This document shows, one piece after another, positions 17,274 to 25,575 of a DNA stretch of 64,000 bases (its first letter is position 1; each line of letters begins with the position of its first letter). This stretch comes from Pseudomonadota bacterium (GTDB taxonomy: Bacteria > Pseudomonadota > Gammaproteobacteria > Burkholderiales > Burkholderiaceae_C): NCBI GenBank assembly GCA_963204815.1, contig CAUJHQ010000048.1, positions 1 to 64,000 on the forward strand, in the 5' to 3' direction. A program made the translations under genes and the position numbers. The notes below the pieces were generated by a model. It ran no database searches. It saw only the letters and a program-made list of their open reading frames with translations, and was not told the DNA's origin.

Positions 17274-17295
17274 CGCGGGCTTCGGGCCCGCGTTT
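17274..17295 (+). terminator. UUCG-type hairpin between soxX and soxB
   Basis: CGCGGGC (17274-17280) pairs with GCCCGCG (17286-17292) around TTCGG, followed by TTT. It could reduce read-through from soxX into soxB or protect an mRNA 3' end. Confidence 0.5.
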
Positions 17296-17326
17296 CCGTC
17301 CCGCATCGATCACTGGTTGCTGAATC

Positions 17327-19054
17327 ATGAATCTTTCGAAGCGCGAGTTCCTCCAGGTGCTGGGCGCCGCGTCGGTGGCCGGCATGGGGCTGGGCCGCTG
17401 GGCCGAGGCCGACGCCGCCACCGCGCAGCAGGGCCTGTACGACCTGAAGCCGTTCGGCAACGTGTCGTTCCTGCACATGACCGATTGCCACGCGCAGCTG
17501 AAGCCGATCCTGTTCCGTGAGCCCAGCGTCAACATCGGCCTGGGCGCGATGCAGGGCCGGCTGCCGCACCTGGTGGGCGACCGCCTGCTGCGGGCCGCCG
17601 GGCTGAAGCCGGGCAGCGTGGAGGCGCACGCGTACACCTTCCTCGACTTCGACCGGGCGGCGCGCCGCTACGGCAAGGTCGGCGGCTTCGCCCACCTGGC
17701 CACGCTGGTGAAGCAGCTGAAGTCCAGCCGCCCCGGCGCGCTGCTGCTCGACGGCGGCGACACCTGGCAGGGCAGCGCGACCTCGCTGTGGACGCAGGCG
17801 CAGGACATGGTCGACGCCTGCCTGCTGCTGGGCGTGGACGTGATGACCGGGCACTGGGAATTCACCTACGGCATGCAGCGCGTGCAGCAGATCGTCGAGA
17901 AGGACCTCGCCGGCAAGGTCGACTTCGTGGCGCAGAACGTCAAGACCGCCGACTTCGGCGACGCGGTGTTCAAGCCCTACGTGATGCGCGAGATGAACGG
18001 CGTGCCGGTGGCCATCATCGGCCAGGCCTTCCCGTACACGCCGATCGCGAACCCGCGCTACATGGTCGCCGACTGGACCTTCGGCATCCAGGACGAAAAC
18101 CTGCAGAAGATGGTCGACGAGGCGCGCGCCAAGGGCGCGAAGGTCGTCGTCGTGCTCAGCCACAACGGCATGGACGTCGACCTCAAGATGGCCAGCCGCG
18201 TGCGCGGCGTCGACGCCATCTTCGGCGGCCACACGCACGACGGCGTGCCGGTGGCGGTGCCGGTGAAGAACGCCGGCGGCACGACGCTCGTCACCAACGC
18301 CGGCAGCAACGGCAAGTTCCTCGGCGTGATGGACTTCGACGTCAAGGACGGCCGCGTCGCCGACTGCCGCTACCGCCTGCTGCCGGTGTTCAGCAACATG
18401 CTCAAGCCCGATGCGGCGATGGACGCGCTGATCACGAAGATCCGCGCCCCGCACGAGGCGAAGCTGGCCGAGAAGCTGGCCGTGACCGACGGCCTGCTGT
18501 ACCGCCGTGGCAACTTCAACGGCAGCTGGGACCAGCTGGTCTGCGACGCGCTGATGGCGGCGCAGGACGCCGAGATCGCGTTCTCGCCCGGCTTCCGCTG
18601 GGGCACCACGCTGCTGCCCGGCGACGCCATCACGCGCGAACTGCTGATGGACCAGGTGGCCACGACCTACTCGTACGCGACCGTCACGAACATGAGCGGC
18701 GAGATGATCAAGACGGTGCTCGAGGACGTCTGCGACAACCTCTTCAATCCCGACCCGTACTACCAGCAGGGCGGCGACATGGTGCGCGTCGGCGGGCTCA
18801 CCTATGCCTGCGAGCCGGGCGCCGCGATGGGCGGCCGCATCCAGGACCTGCGCCTGAACGGCAAGCCCATCGACGCCGGCAAGACCTACAAGGTGGCCGG
18901 CTGGGCGCCGGTGGCCGAAGAGGCGAAGAGCGCCGGCAACAAGATGGTGTGGGACGTCGTCGAGCCCTGGCTGAAGAGCCAGGGTCGCGTCGCGCCACGC
19001 CGACCCAACCTGCCGCGCCTGATCGGCGTGCAGGGCAACCCCGGCCTCGCCTGA
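17327..19054 (+). CDS. soxB: SoxB, SoxY-thiosulfohydrolase
   Basis: A 575-residue dinuclear-manganese hydrolase that releases sulfate from the SoxY-bound intermediate. It has a twin-arginine-like start (SKREFLQVLGAASVAGMG), the metal motif FLHMTDCHAQLKP, and later GGDTWQGSA, TGHWEFTYG and GGHTHDGVP of the 5'-nucleotidase-type metallophosphoesterase fold. Separated from soxX by a 59-bp gap with a hairpin; otherwise in line with the sox operon. Confidence 0.96.
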   Translation: MNLSKREFLQVLGAASVAGMGLGRWAEADAATAQQGLYDLKPFGNVSFLHMTDCHAQLKPILFREPSVNIGLGAMQGRLPHLVGDRLLRAAGLKPGSVEAHAYTFLDFDRAARRYGKVGGFAHLATLVKQLKSSRPGALLLDGGDTWQGSATSLWTQAQDMVDACLLLGVDVMTGHWEFTYGMQRVQQIVEKDLAGKVDFVAQNVKTADFGDAVFKPYVMREMNGVPVAIIGQAFPYTPIANPRYMVADWTFGIQDENLQKMVDEARAKGAKVVVVLSHNGMDVDLKMASRVRGVDAIFGGHTHDGVPVAVPVKNAGGTTLVTNAGSNGKFLGVMDFDVKDGRVADCRYRLLPVFSNMLKPDAAMDALITKIRAPHEAKLAEKLAVTDGLLYRRGNFNGSWDQLVCDALMAAQDAEIAFSPGFRWGTTLLPGDAITRELLMDQVATTYSYATVTNMSGEMIKTVLEDVCDNLFNPDPYYQQGGDMVRVGGLTYACEPGAAMGGRIQDLRLNGKPIDAGKTYKVAGWAPVAEEAKSAGNKMVWDVVEPWLKSQGRVAPRRPNLPRLIGVQGNPGLA

Positions 19055-19080
19055 GCGCGCGGTCACCGAAGGAGAAGCGC

Positions 19081-19497
19081 ATGCGCCGCCTGACCCGCCT
19101 ACTGATCGCGTCCGTGCTCGGCCTCGCCTCGCTGGCAGCGCTGGCGCAGGACCGTGTCGTCTACCACATCGACGACGCCGCGGCGCAGGCCCTGAAGGGG
19201 TTGCGCAACGTGCGCAACCATCTCGACGTCGACCCCACGGCACAGATCACCGTCGTCACGCACGCCAACGGCGTCGACTTCCTGATGGACGGCGCGAAGG
19301 ACCGCAACGGCGGCGAATACGCCGGCCCGGTGGCGGCGTTGAAGGCGCGCGGCGTGAAGTTCGAGGTCTGCGAGATCACGCTGAAGAACCGCGACCTGAA
19401 GAAGGATCAGTTCCTGCAGGAAGCGGAGTTCACGCCGTCCGGCGTGGTGCGCATCGCCAAGCTGCAGAAGCAGGGCGCGGCCTACATCAAGCCCTGA
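19081..19497 (+). CDS. Exported DsrE-like protein
   Basis: A 138-residue protein with a signal peptide (VLGLASLAALAQ) followed by a DsrE/DsrF-like fold (RVVYHIDDAAAQALKGLRN, then ITVVTHANGVDFL, then FEVCEITLKNRDL). The single Cys in EVCEIT is at the usual position for sulfur binding. It probably handles periplasmic sulfane sulfur. ATG at 19081 follows GAAGGAGAAGCGC; 11 bp separate it from the transporter gene downstream. Confidence 0.8.
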   Translation: MRRLTRLLIASVLGLASLAALAQDRVVYHIDDAAAQALKGLRNVRNHLDVDPTAQITVVTHANGVDFLMDGAKDRNGGEYAGPVAALKARGVKFEVCEITLKNRDLKKDQFLQEAEFTPSGVVRIAKLQKQGAAYIKP

Positions 19498-19507
19498 GGC
19501 CGCGGCG

Positions 19508-20599
19508 ATGCTCGAGGCCCTGGTCGAGCGCTTCGGCGAGCCCTGGACGCTGGCCGGCCTCGGGCTCGCGATCGGCTTCGGCTTCGGCTTCTTCGCGCAG
19601 CGCTCGCGCTTCTGCCTGCGCTCCGCGGTGATCGAGTTCGCGCGCCGCCAGCCCGGCGGCAAGCTGACGGTGTGGCTGTTCGCGTTCGCGACCGCGGTCG
19701 TCGCGACACAGGCGCTGGTGCTGGCCGGCGCCTTCGATGCCGGCAACGCGCGCCAGATCGCCGCCCGCGGCAGCCTGTCGGGCGCGGCGGTCGGTGGCGC
19801 GCTGTTCGGCTGCGGCATGGTGCTGGCGCGCGGCTGCGCGAGCCGGCTGCTGGTGCTGGCGGCGCAGGGCAACCTGCGCTCGGTGATGTCCGGGCTGGTG
19901 TTCGCCGTCGCGGCGCAGGCCGCGCTGAGCGGCGCGCTGGCGCCGCTGCGCGAGGCGATCAGCGGCTGGTGGACCGTCGAAGGCGGCACGGCGCGGGACC
20001 TGCTCGCGCGCAGCGGCGTCGGCCACGGCGGCGCGCTCGTCTTCGGGCTCGTCTGGCTGGCGGCCGCGCTCGTGTGGGCACGGCGCCAGCGCGTGCCCGC
20101 CTGGGGCGTGGGCGGCGCGGTCGGCGTCGGCCTCGCGGTGGCGTGCGCGTGGTGGGCGACCTACGCGATGTCGAAGGTGGCCTTCGATCCGCACCCGATC
20201 CAGGCGCTCTCGTTCACCGGGCCTTCGGCCGAAGTGCTGACCCGCGTGCTGTTCGCCGGCGGCAAGCCGCCGACCTTCGACCTCGGCCTGGTGCCCGGCG
20301 TCGTGCTCGGGTCGTTCGCGGCGGCGGCGCTGTTCCGCGAACTGCGCCTCGAAGGTTTCGAGGGCGGCCGCAGCATGCGCCGCTACATCGCCGGCGCGGT
20401 GCTGATGGGCTTCGGCGGCATGACGGCCGGCGGCTGCGCGGTCGGCGCCGGCCTGTCGGGCGCCGCCATCTTCACCATCACCTCGTGGGTGGCGCTGTGC
20501 GCGATGTGGGCCGCCGCGGCGTTGACCGACCGCTTGGTCGACCAGAAGCCCGCCGGGCTGCTCGACCAGCCGATCTCGGGCACGATCCGGCACGCCTGA
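19508..20599 (+). CDS. YeeE/YedE family sulfur transporter
   Basis: A 363-residue polytopic membrane protein of the YeeE/YedE family, members of which import thiosulfate or related sulfur compounds. The paired Cys motifs are present: ALFGCGMVLARGCASR in the first half and MTAGGCAVGAGLSG in the second, in a pseudo-repeat architecture. Other transmembrane helices are rich in Ala/Gly/Val. Encoded between the DsrE-like and cytochrome c genes, it probably moves sulfur into the cell for assimilation or cytoplasmic oxidation. Confidence 0.85.
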   Translation: MLEALVERFGEPWTLAGLGLAIGFGFGFFAQRSRFCLRSAVIEFARRQPGGKLTVWLFAFATAVVATQALVLAGAFDAGNARQIAARGSLSGAAVGGALFGCGMVLARGCASRLLVLAAQGNLRSVMSGLVFAVAAQAALSGALAPLREAISGWWTVEGGTARDLLARSGVGHGGALVFGLVWLAAALVWARRQRVPAWGVGGAVGVGLAVACAWWATYAMSKVAFDPHPIQALSFTGPSAEVLTRVLFAGGKPPTFDLGLVPGVVLGSFAAAALFRELRLEGFEGGRSMRRYIAGAVLMGFGGMTAGGCAVGAGLSGAAIFTITSWVALCAMWAAAALTDRLVDQKPAGLLDQPISGTIRHA

Positions 20600-20604
20600 A
20601 CGCC

Positions 20605-21201
20605 ATGAGACTCCGCCGCCTCGCCATCGCGCTGCCGTTGCTGGCCGGCCTGCCCGCCGCCGCCGCCGACCTGGCGCGCGCCGAGGAGATCGTGCAGGGC
20701 AAGTGCTTCATCTGCCACGGCGCCGAGGGCGAGAGCTCGAGCCCGGTGTTCCCGCGCCTGGCCGGCCAGCATGCCGCCTACGTGGCGCGCCAGCTGGCCG
20801 ACTACAAGAGCGGGCGCCGCAAGAACGGCACGATGCAGCCGATGGTGGAAGACCTGTCGGCGGCGGACTTCGCGGCGCTCGGCGCGTACTTCGAGTCGCG
20901 CACGCCCGTCGCGCACCCGGTCGACGACCCCGAGCTGTCGGCGGTGGGGCGCTTCGTCTTCCAGCGCGGCAACCCCTACTCGGGCGTCGCCGCCTGCGCC
21001 GGCTGCCACGGCGCCACCGGCGCCGGCACGCCGACGCTGCCGCGGCTGGCCGGCCAGCACGCGCAGTACACCGAGAACCAGCTGAAGGCCTTCAGCCGAC
21101 GCGAGCGCACGAACGACAACGCCGTGATGCACGGCATCGCGTCGAAGCTGACCGAACTCGAAGTGAAGGCCGTGGCCAGCTACATCAGCGGGCTGAAGTG
21201 A
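20605..21201 (+). CDS. Diheme cytochrome c4-like protein
   Basis: A 198-residue periplasmic cytochrome with a signal peptide (LPLLAGLPAAAA) and two homologous heme domains: CFICH near residue 35 and CAGCH near residue 133. Each is followed by the c4-type PRLAGQHAxYxxxQL block, and Met ligands are seen in GTMQPM and NAVMHG. It likely carries electrons from the Sox/FCSD enzymes to the reaction centre or oxidases. It converges with fccB. Confidence 0.88.
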   Translation: MRLRRLAIALPLLAGLPAAAADLARAEEIVQGKCFICHGAEGESSSPVFPRLAGQHAAYVARQLADYKSGRRKNGTMQPMVEDLSAADFAALGAYFESRTPVAHPVDDPELSAVGRFVFQRGNPYSGVAACAGCHGATGAGTPTLPRLAGQHAQYTENQLKAFSRRERTNDNAVMHGIASKLTELEVKAVASYISGLK

Positions 21202-21202
21202 G

Positions 21203-21260
21203 ACCCCCACGCTCGCTGGCGCTCGCTGCCCCCCACGGGGCTTGGGCGACGGACCGGCGG
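21203..21260. repeat. GC-rich intergenic hairpin repeat, probable bidirectional terminator
   Basis: The ACCCCCACGCTCGCTGGC run followed by GCTCGCTGCCCCCCACGGGG is of the CGCTCGCT-type intergenic element I recall from Comamonadaceae/Rubrivivax genomes. It lies between the convergent cytochrome c4 and flavocytochrome genes, where it can fold on either strand. Confidence 0.45.
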
Positions 21261-21297
21261 AGCCGGATCCGTACCCAGCCTCGATTGGCCGGCCTGG

Positions 21298-22575
21298 TCA
21301 GGCGAGGGCTAGCGCGTCAGCCCAGATGTTGTCGGCCCAGCCGAGCGCGTTGCGGCCCTCGACCTGGTTCGCCGCGGCCGAGACGCCGCCGGCGCCGGGC
21401 ACCGGCTTGAAGGTCTTGTCGGCGGCGTCGTACTGGTGCACCGAGGCGACGTGAATCACGTCCTTCGCCGTCACGAAGCTGTAGCAGGTGTTCATCACCA
21501 CCGGCGTCGCATTGACGGCCTCGCCCTTCAGCTGCTGGATGATGGCCGCCGCCGCCACCTTCGCATGCTGGTTCGCCATGTGGCCGGACTTCGGCATGCC
21601 GGGGCCCGGGAACGTGGCGTCGCCGAGCACGTGCACGCCGGGCGCGGCGGTCGCCTCCATCGTCAGCCAGTTGACGCCGACCCAGCGGTTGTTGATGGTC
21701 ACGAGGCCGGTGCTGCGCGCGATGTCGCCGGCGCGCTGCGGCGGGATCACGTTCAGCACGTCGGCCTTGACGTCCTCGAACTCGAGCTTGGCGACGTTGC
21801 CGGCCACTTCCTTCAACTCGGCGTTGGCGCGGTACTCGAGCAGGCCGTCGTAGTGCTGCTTGAATGCGCGCTCGAAGAGCGCCTTCTTCGACTGGATCTC
21901 GGGGTTGGCGTCCAGCACCAGCAGCTTGGACTTCGGCTTGGCCACCTTCAGGTAGCTGGCCACCATGCAGGCGCGCTCGTAGGGGCCGGGCGGGCAGCGG
22001 TAGGGCGATTTCGGGATCGTCATCGCGACGACGCCGCCATCGGGCATGGCCTCGAGCTGGCGGCGCAGCGCGACCGTCTGCGGGCCGGCCTTCCAGCCGT
22101 GCACGATGCGGCCGCTGTCGACCGCGGCCTGCAGGCCGCCGACCTGGTCGAACATGAAATCGATGCCGGGCGAGACGACCACGCGGTCGTAGGCGAACTC
22201 GCCGCCGCCGGCCAGGCGCACCTTCTTCGCGGCGACGTCGATCGCCGTCACCTCGCCCTGCACGACCTTCACGCCGGCGGCCTTCAGGCCTTCGTAGCCG
22301 CGCGTGATGTCGGCCATCTGCTTGTGGCCGCCGAGCACGAGGTTGGAGATCGGGCAGGAGACGAACGACGCGTTGCGCTCGATCAGCGTGACGTCGACAT
22401 TGCCGCCCCACAGGCGCAGGTAGCGCGCCGCGGTGGCGCCGCCGAAGCCGCCGCCGACGACGACGACACGGCCGATCGAAGGCCCGGAAGCGGTGCTCGC
22501 GCAGCCGGCGAGCGCCAGGCCGCCGAGGGCGAGGCCGGCGCCCAGCAGGCGGCGGCGTTGCAGTTCGTGGTTCAT
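21298..22575 (-). CDS. fccB: Flavocytochrome c sulfide dehydrogenase, flavoprotein subunit (FccB/SoxF-like)
   Basis: A 425-residue FAD protein that oxidises sulfide to sulfur in the periplasm and passes electrons to its cytochrome partner. It has a twin-arginine signal that also resembles a lipobox (QRRRLLGAGLALGGLALAGC), then the FAD dinucleotide fold VVVVGGGFGGATAARYL. VSCPISN contains the likely covalent FAD-linking Cys, and CPPGPYERAC is typical of FCSD. The C terminus follows the FCSD-binding domain pattern (TCYSF, then ADNIWADAL). The cytochrome gene lies 22 bp upstream on the same strand. Confidence 0.9.
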   Translation of the reverse strand: MNHELQRRRLLGAGLALGGLALAGCASTASGPSIGRVVVVGGGFGGATAARYLRLWGGNVDVTLIERNASFVSCPISNLVLGGHKQMADITRGYEGLKAAGVKVVQGEVTAIDVAAKKVRLAGGGEFAYDRVVVSPGIDFMFDQVGGLQAAVDSGRIVHGWKAGPQTVALRRQLEAMPDGGVVAMTIPKSPYRCPPGPYERACMVASYLKVAKPKSKLLVLDANPEIQSKKALFERAFKQHYDGLLEYRANAELKEVAGNVAKLEFEDVKADVLNVIPPQRAGDIARSTGLVTINNRWVGVNWLTMEATAAPGVHVLGDATFPGPGMPKSGHMANQHAKVAAAAIIQQLKGEAVNATPVVMNTCYSFVTAKDVIHVASVHQYDAADKTFKPVPGAGGVSAAANQVEGRNALGWADNIWADALALA

Positions 22576-22597
22576 GGTGTCGGCTTCCTTGGTCCGT

Positions 22598-22912
22598 TCA
22601 CTTGGCCTTCTGGGCCGCGAAGTAGCCGGCGATCAGGCGCATCTGCTCGTCGGTGTAGCCCTTGGCGATCTGGTGCATGATGGTCGCGGGCTGGGCGCCG
22701 CTCTTGTAGTCGGCGACGGCGGCAAGGATCTTCTCGGCCGACAGCCCCGCCAGCGGCTTCATGTCGCCGCGCGCCTGTCCGTTCGTGCCGTGGCAGTTGG
22801 CGCAGGTGGCGGCGAGGTTGCGCGCCAGCAGCGGGTCCTGGGCGAAGGCGGCGGGGGCGGCGCCGGCCAGCAGCAGCGCCGCGAGGGCGGCGGGCCCGGA
22901 GGTCTTGGTCAT
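22598..22912 (-). CDS. Monoheme cytochrome c, FCSD partner (FccA/SoxE-like)
   Basis: A 104-residue class I cytochrome c with a signal peptide ending at AAFAQ, one CANCH heme motif near residue 38 and Met candidates in ATIMHQIAKGYT. Cytochrome subunits of this size pair with FccB in single-heme FCSD complexes, and the gene is directly upstream of fccB. The ATG at 22912 (MTKTSG) is preferred over a longer frame to 22954. Divergent from the hydrolase gene across 133 bp. Confidence 0.85.
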   Translation of the reverse strand: MTKTSGPAALAALLLAGAAPAAFAQDPLLARNLAATCANCHGTNGQARGDMKPLAGLSAEKILAAVADYKSGAQPATIMHQIAKGYTDEQMRLIAGYFAAQKAK

Positions 22913-23009
22913 CGATGGGGTCTCCAGAGGGGCGAACGGGCAGGATTGCACCACTGTCGGCGGCCGTCCGTCCCCTGGTGAACCCTGATCGGTGTCGGCG
23001 CCAGTGTCT

Positions 23010-23033
23010 CTAATATTTGTACATATGGATTTA
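23010..23033. promoter_or_regulatory. AT-rich motif shared with the soxC upstream region
   Basis: CTAATATT followed by TATG and ATTTA, as at 12421-12446. It lies in the divergent gap between the FCSD cytochrome gene and the hydrolase gene, so it could control both. Proposed site for the ArsR-type regulator encoded at 25197. Confidence 0.45.
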
Positions 23034-23045
23034 ACGGTTTACCCC

Positions 23046-23990
23046 ATGATCATCCGACTCGTGCGCCTGCTGGCGCTGTTCGTCCTGCTGCCGGCCGCGG
23101 CCACCGCCGCCGAGCCCGAACTGAAGGCGGTCCAGGTCGCCGAACGCGTGTGGTTCGTCCAGGGCGGGGCCGCGCTGGGCTCGCCGGCGAACCGCAACTT
23201 CATCTCGAATGCCGGCTTCGTCGTCACCGACGACGGCGTCGTCGTCGTCGACGCGCTCGGCTCGCCGGCGCTGGCAAAGGAACTGCTGGCCGAGGTGCGC
23301 CGCGTCACGCCGCAGCCGGTGCGCCACGTGATCCTCACGCACTACCACGCCGACCACATCTACGGCCTGCAGGCGCTGAAGGCGGCCGGCGCCGGCATCG
23401 TCGCCCACGCGGCGGCGCGCGAGTACCTGAACTCGGATGCCGCGGCGCGCCGGCTCGAGGCCAGCCGCAGCGAGCTCGCGCCGTGGATCGACGCCGAGAC
23501 GCGCCTCGTGCAGGCCGACCGCTGGCTCGACGCCGACGAGACCACGCTCGTCGTCGGCGGCACCGAGATCCGCATCCGCCACCTCGGGCCGGCGCACACG
23601 GCCGAGGACCTCGCGGTCTACGTGCCGGCGGCGGGCGCGTTGTTCGTCGGCGACCTCGTGTTCCGCGGCCGCGTGCCCTTCGTCGGGCAGGCCGACAGCC
23701 GGCGCTGGATCGCGTCGCTCGACCGCCTGATCGCCTTCAAGCCGTCGCTCGTGGTGCCGGGGCACGGCCCGGTCTCGCGCGAGCCGCTGGCCGACCTGCA
23801 ACTCACGCGCGACTACCTCGTGCACCTGCGCAAGACCATGGGCGAGGCGGCGAAGGCGATGGAACCGTTCGACGAGGCCTACGCGAAGACCGACTGGTCG
23901 CGCTTCGAGCACCTGCCGCTGTTCCGCGTGGCCAACCGCATGAACGCGTACAACACCTACCTGCTGATGGAGCAGCAGGGCGAGCCGTAG
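23046..23990 (+). CDS. Exported metallo-beta-lactamase-fold hydrolase (SoxH-like)
   Basis: A 314-residue metallohydrolase with a signal peptide (LLALFVLLPAAATAA) and the zinc motif LTHYHADHIYGL; further metal ligands are in GPAHTAEDL, FVGDLVF and VPGHGPVS. Such proteins accompany sox operons (SoxH) and quinoprotein systems; their exact substrate is unsettled. The ATG at 23046 (MIIRLVRL) gives a normal signal peptide, whereas the open frame begins 54 bp earlier. It converges with the second YeeE gene. Confidence 0.8.
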   Translation: MIIRLVRLLALFVLLPAAATAAEPELKAVQVAERVWFVQGGAALGSPANRNFISNAGFVVTDDGVVVVDALGSPALAKELLAEVRRVTPQPVRHVILTHYHADHIYGLQALKAAGAGIVAHAAAREYLNSDAAARRLEASRSELAPWIDAETRLVQADRWLDADETTLVVGGTEIRIRHLGPAHTAEDLAVYVPAAGALFVGDLVFRGRVPFVGQADSRRWIASLDRLIAFKPSLVVPGHGPVSREPLADLQLTRDYLVHLRKTMGEAAKAMEPFDEAYAKTDWSRFEHLPLFRVANRMNAYNTYLLMEQQGEP

Positions 23991-23994
23991 CGGA

Positions 23995-25110
23995 TCAGAC
24001 CATCTTCTCGAGCCGCCACAACTGCCAGCGCAGGCCGAGGAATCCGCCGGCGACGATGGCCGCCAGCGCGATCGCGCTGCCCACCGACAGCGTCGAGATG
24101 CCCGACAGGCCCTGGCCGATGGTGCAGCCGAGGGCCGCGACGCCGCCCACGCCCATCAACGCCGCGCCGGCGAGGTGGTTCACGGTGTCCTCGACGCCGC
24201 CGAAGCCTTCCCAGCGGAAGCTCTTCTGCAGCAGCGCGACCACGGCCGACCCCGCGATGACGCCGGCGACGCTGACGATGCCGATCGTCAGCACCTTGCT
24301 CTTGTCGCTGAAGAACAGCAGCCAGTCGAGCGCGAAGCCGACCGGCGCCACCATGCTCATCGCCTCCATGCGGCGCGAGTTGGTGGCGAGGAACACCTCC
24401 TCCAGCGTGTTCGGGTCTTCCGCCAGGTGGCCGAGCCGGCCCGACACCCACCACAGCAGGACGATGACGGCGCCGACGCCGACGCCACCCAGCCACACCT
24501 CGCCGCGCCGGCCTTCCGGCCGCGCCAGCACCCAGGCCAGCAGCGCGAGCGCGATCGCGCCGCCCAGCCACGGCGCCAGCGCCGCCGGCGTGCGGCCGAC
24601 GGCGGCGGCCAGCAGCGAGGGCAGGTCCTGCCCGCTGGACAGGGTGACGAAGACGCGGTCGATCGTCTCCACGCGCAGCACCGCGGTGATGCCCTTCAGC
24701 GTGGCGAAGGCGCTCAGCCCCAGCACCGTGACGACGACGAGCGACTTCAGGTTGCCGCCGCCGACGCGCACCAGGCTCTTGCTGCCGCAACCCGACGCCA
24801 GCACCATGCCGAAGCCGAACATCAGGCCGCCGACCACGGCCGACAGCCACAGCAGCCGCGGCGCGGCGTACACGCTCTTGGCCGCTTCGACCCAGCCGAG
24901 GCCGACCATCGCGTTGAAGCCGGCGATGGCCACCGCGATCGCCAGCACCCACATGCGCAGGCGCGTGAAGTCGCGCATGCTGACGATGTCGGCCAGCGCG
25001 CCCATCGTGCAGAAGTGCGTGCGTTGCGCGATCGCGCCGAAGGCGACCGACAGCGCGAAGGCGGACCATAGGACGAGCGTCGTCAGCGAAGCGGGGTCGG
25101 GAGCGGTCAT
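23995..25110 (-). CDS. Second YeeE/YedE family sulfur transporter
   Basis: A 371-residue polytopic membrane protein. It has FGAIAQRTHFCTMGAL near the N terminus, FGFGMVLASGCGSKSL in the middle and VAALGCTIGQGLSG near the C terminus, the Cys positions that pass thiosulfate in YeeE. It is clearly a paralogue of the 19508-20599 protein but not a recent duplicate. It diverges from the ArsR regulator gene, with the AT-rich motif in the gap. Confidence 0.85.
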   Translation of the reverse strand: MTAPDPASLTTLVLWSAFALSVAFGAIAQRTHFCTMGALADIVSMRDFTRLRMWVLAIAVAIAGFNAMVGLGWVEAAKSVYAAPRLLWLSAVVGGLMFGFGMVLASGCGSKSLVRVGGGNLKSLVVVTVLGLSAFATLKGITAVLRVETIDRVFVTLSSGQDLPSLLAAAVGRTPAALAPWLGGAIALALLAWVLARPEGRRGEVWLGGVGVGAVIVLLWWVSGRLGHLAEDPNTLEEVFLATNSRRMEAMSMVAPVGFALDWLLFFSDKSKVLTIGIVSVAGVIAGSAVVALLQKSFRWEGFGGVEDTVNHLAGAALMGVGGVAALGCTIGQGLSGISTLSVGSAIALAAIVAGGFLGLRWQLWRLEKMV

Positions 25111-25140
25111 GGCCGAATTGTCACTGCGGCGCGCGGGCCG

Positions 25141-25160
25141 AGATATTGGTGAATGCGAAT
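25141..25160. promoter_or_regulatory. AT-rich motif before soxR (candidate autoregulatory operator)
   Basis: AGATATTGGTGAATGCGAAT shares ATATTG, and a trailing ATA just outside the boundary, with the soxC-upstream motif. It lies between the divergent YeeE and ArsR-regulator genes, where a SoxR/BigR-type repressor would bind. Confidence 0.35.
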
Positions 25161-25196
25161 AGAATGGTGGCCAAACTGCGAGGCATCAGGTCCGGC

Positions 25197-25553
25197 ATGG
25201 ATGCGAAGAACAGCGAAGACCAGGTGTTCGAATCGGTGGCCGAGTTGTTCTCGGTGCTGTCGACGCCGATCCGCCTGAAGATCATCAGCGCCGTGTGCAA
25301 CGGCGAGAAGAACGTGTCCGAACTGCTCGCGGAAATCGAGACCACGCAGCCGAACATGTCGCAGCACCTGAGCATGCTCTACCGCAGCGGCGTGCTCGCG
25401 AAGCGGCGCGAAGGCACGCAGGTGTACTACCGGTTGCAGAGCGAGCGCGTGGCCACGCTGTGCCGCGCGGTCTGCACGCAGGTGGCGATCGAACTCGACG
25501 CCGAGGGTCCGCTCGACCCGGCCGACCGCCTGGTTCCTGCCGTGCACCGCTGA
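25197..25553 (+). CDS. soxR: ArsR-family sulfur-responsive repressor (SoxR/BigR-like)
   Basis: A 118-residue winged-helix regulator. The DNA-binding part reads LSTPIRLKIISAVCNGEKNVSEL in sequence, then TTQPNMSQHLSMLYRSGVL and KRREGTQVYYRL. Two Cys positions, one in AVCNGE and one in LCRAVC near the C terminus, match the dithiol/persulfide switch of SqrR/BigR/SoxR proteins. In-frame starts at 25146 (TTG) and 25164 (ATG) are possible; 25197 was chosen because AGG is spaced well before it and the candidate operator lies upstream. Probably controls the sox, FCSD and transporter genes. Confidence 0.8.
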   Translation: MDAKNSEDQVFESVAELFSVLSTPIRLKIISAVCNGEKNVSELLAEIETTQPNMSQHLSMLYRSGVLAKRREGTQVYYRLQSERVATLCRAVCTQVAIELDAEGPLDPADRLVPAVHR

Positions 25554-25575
25554 CGCCGCGCCGCGCGCGTCGGCG

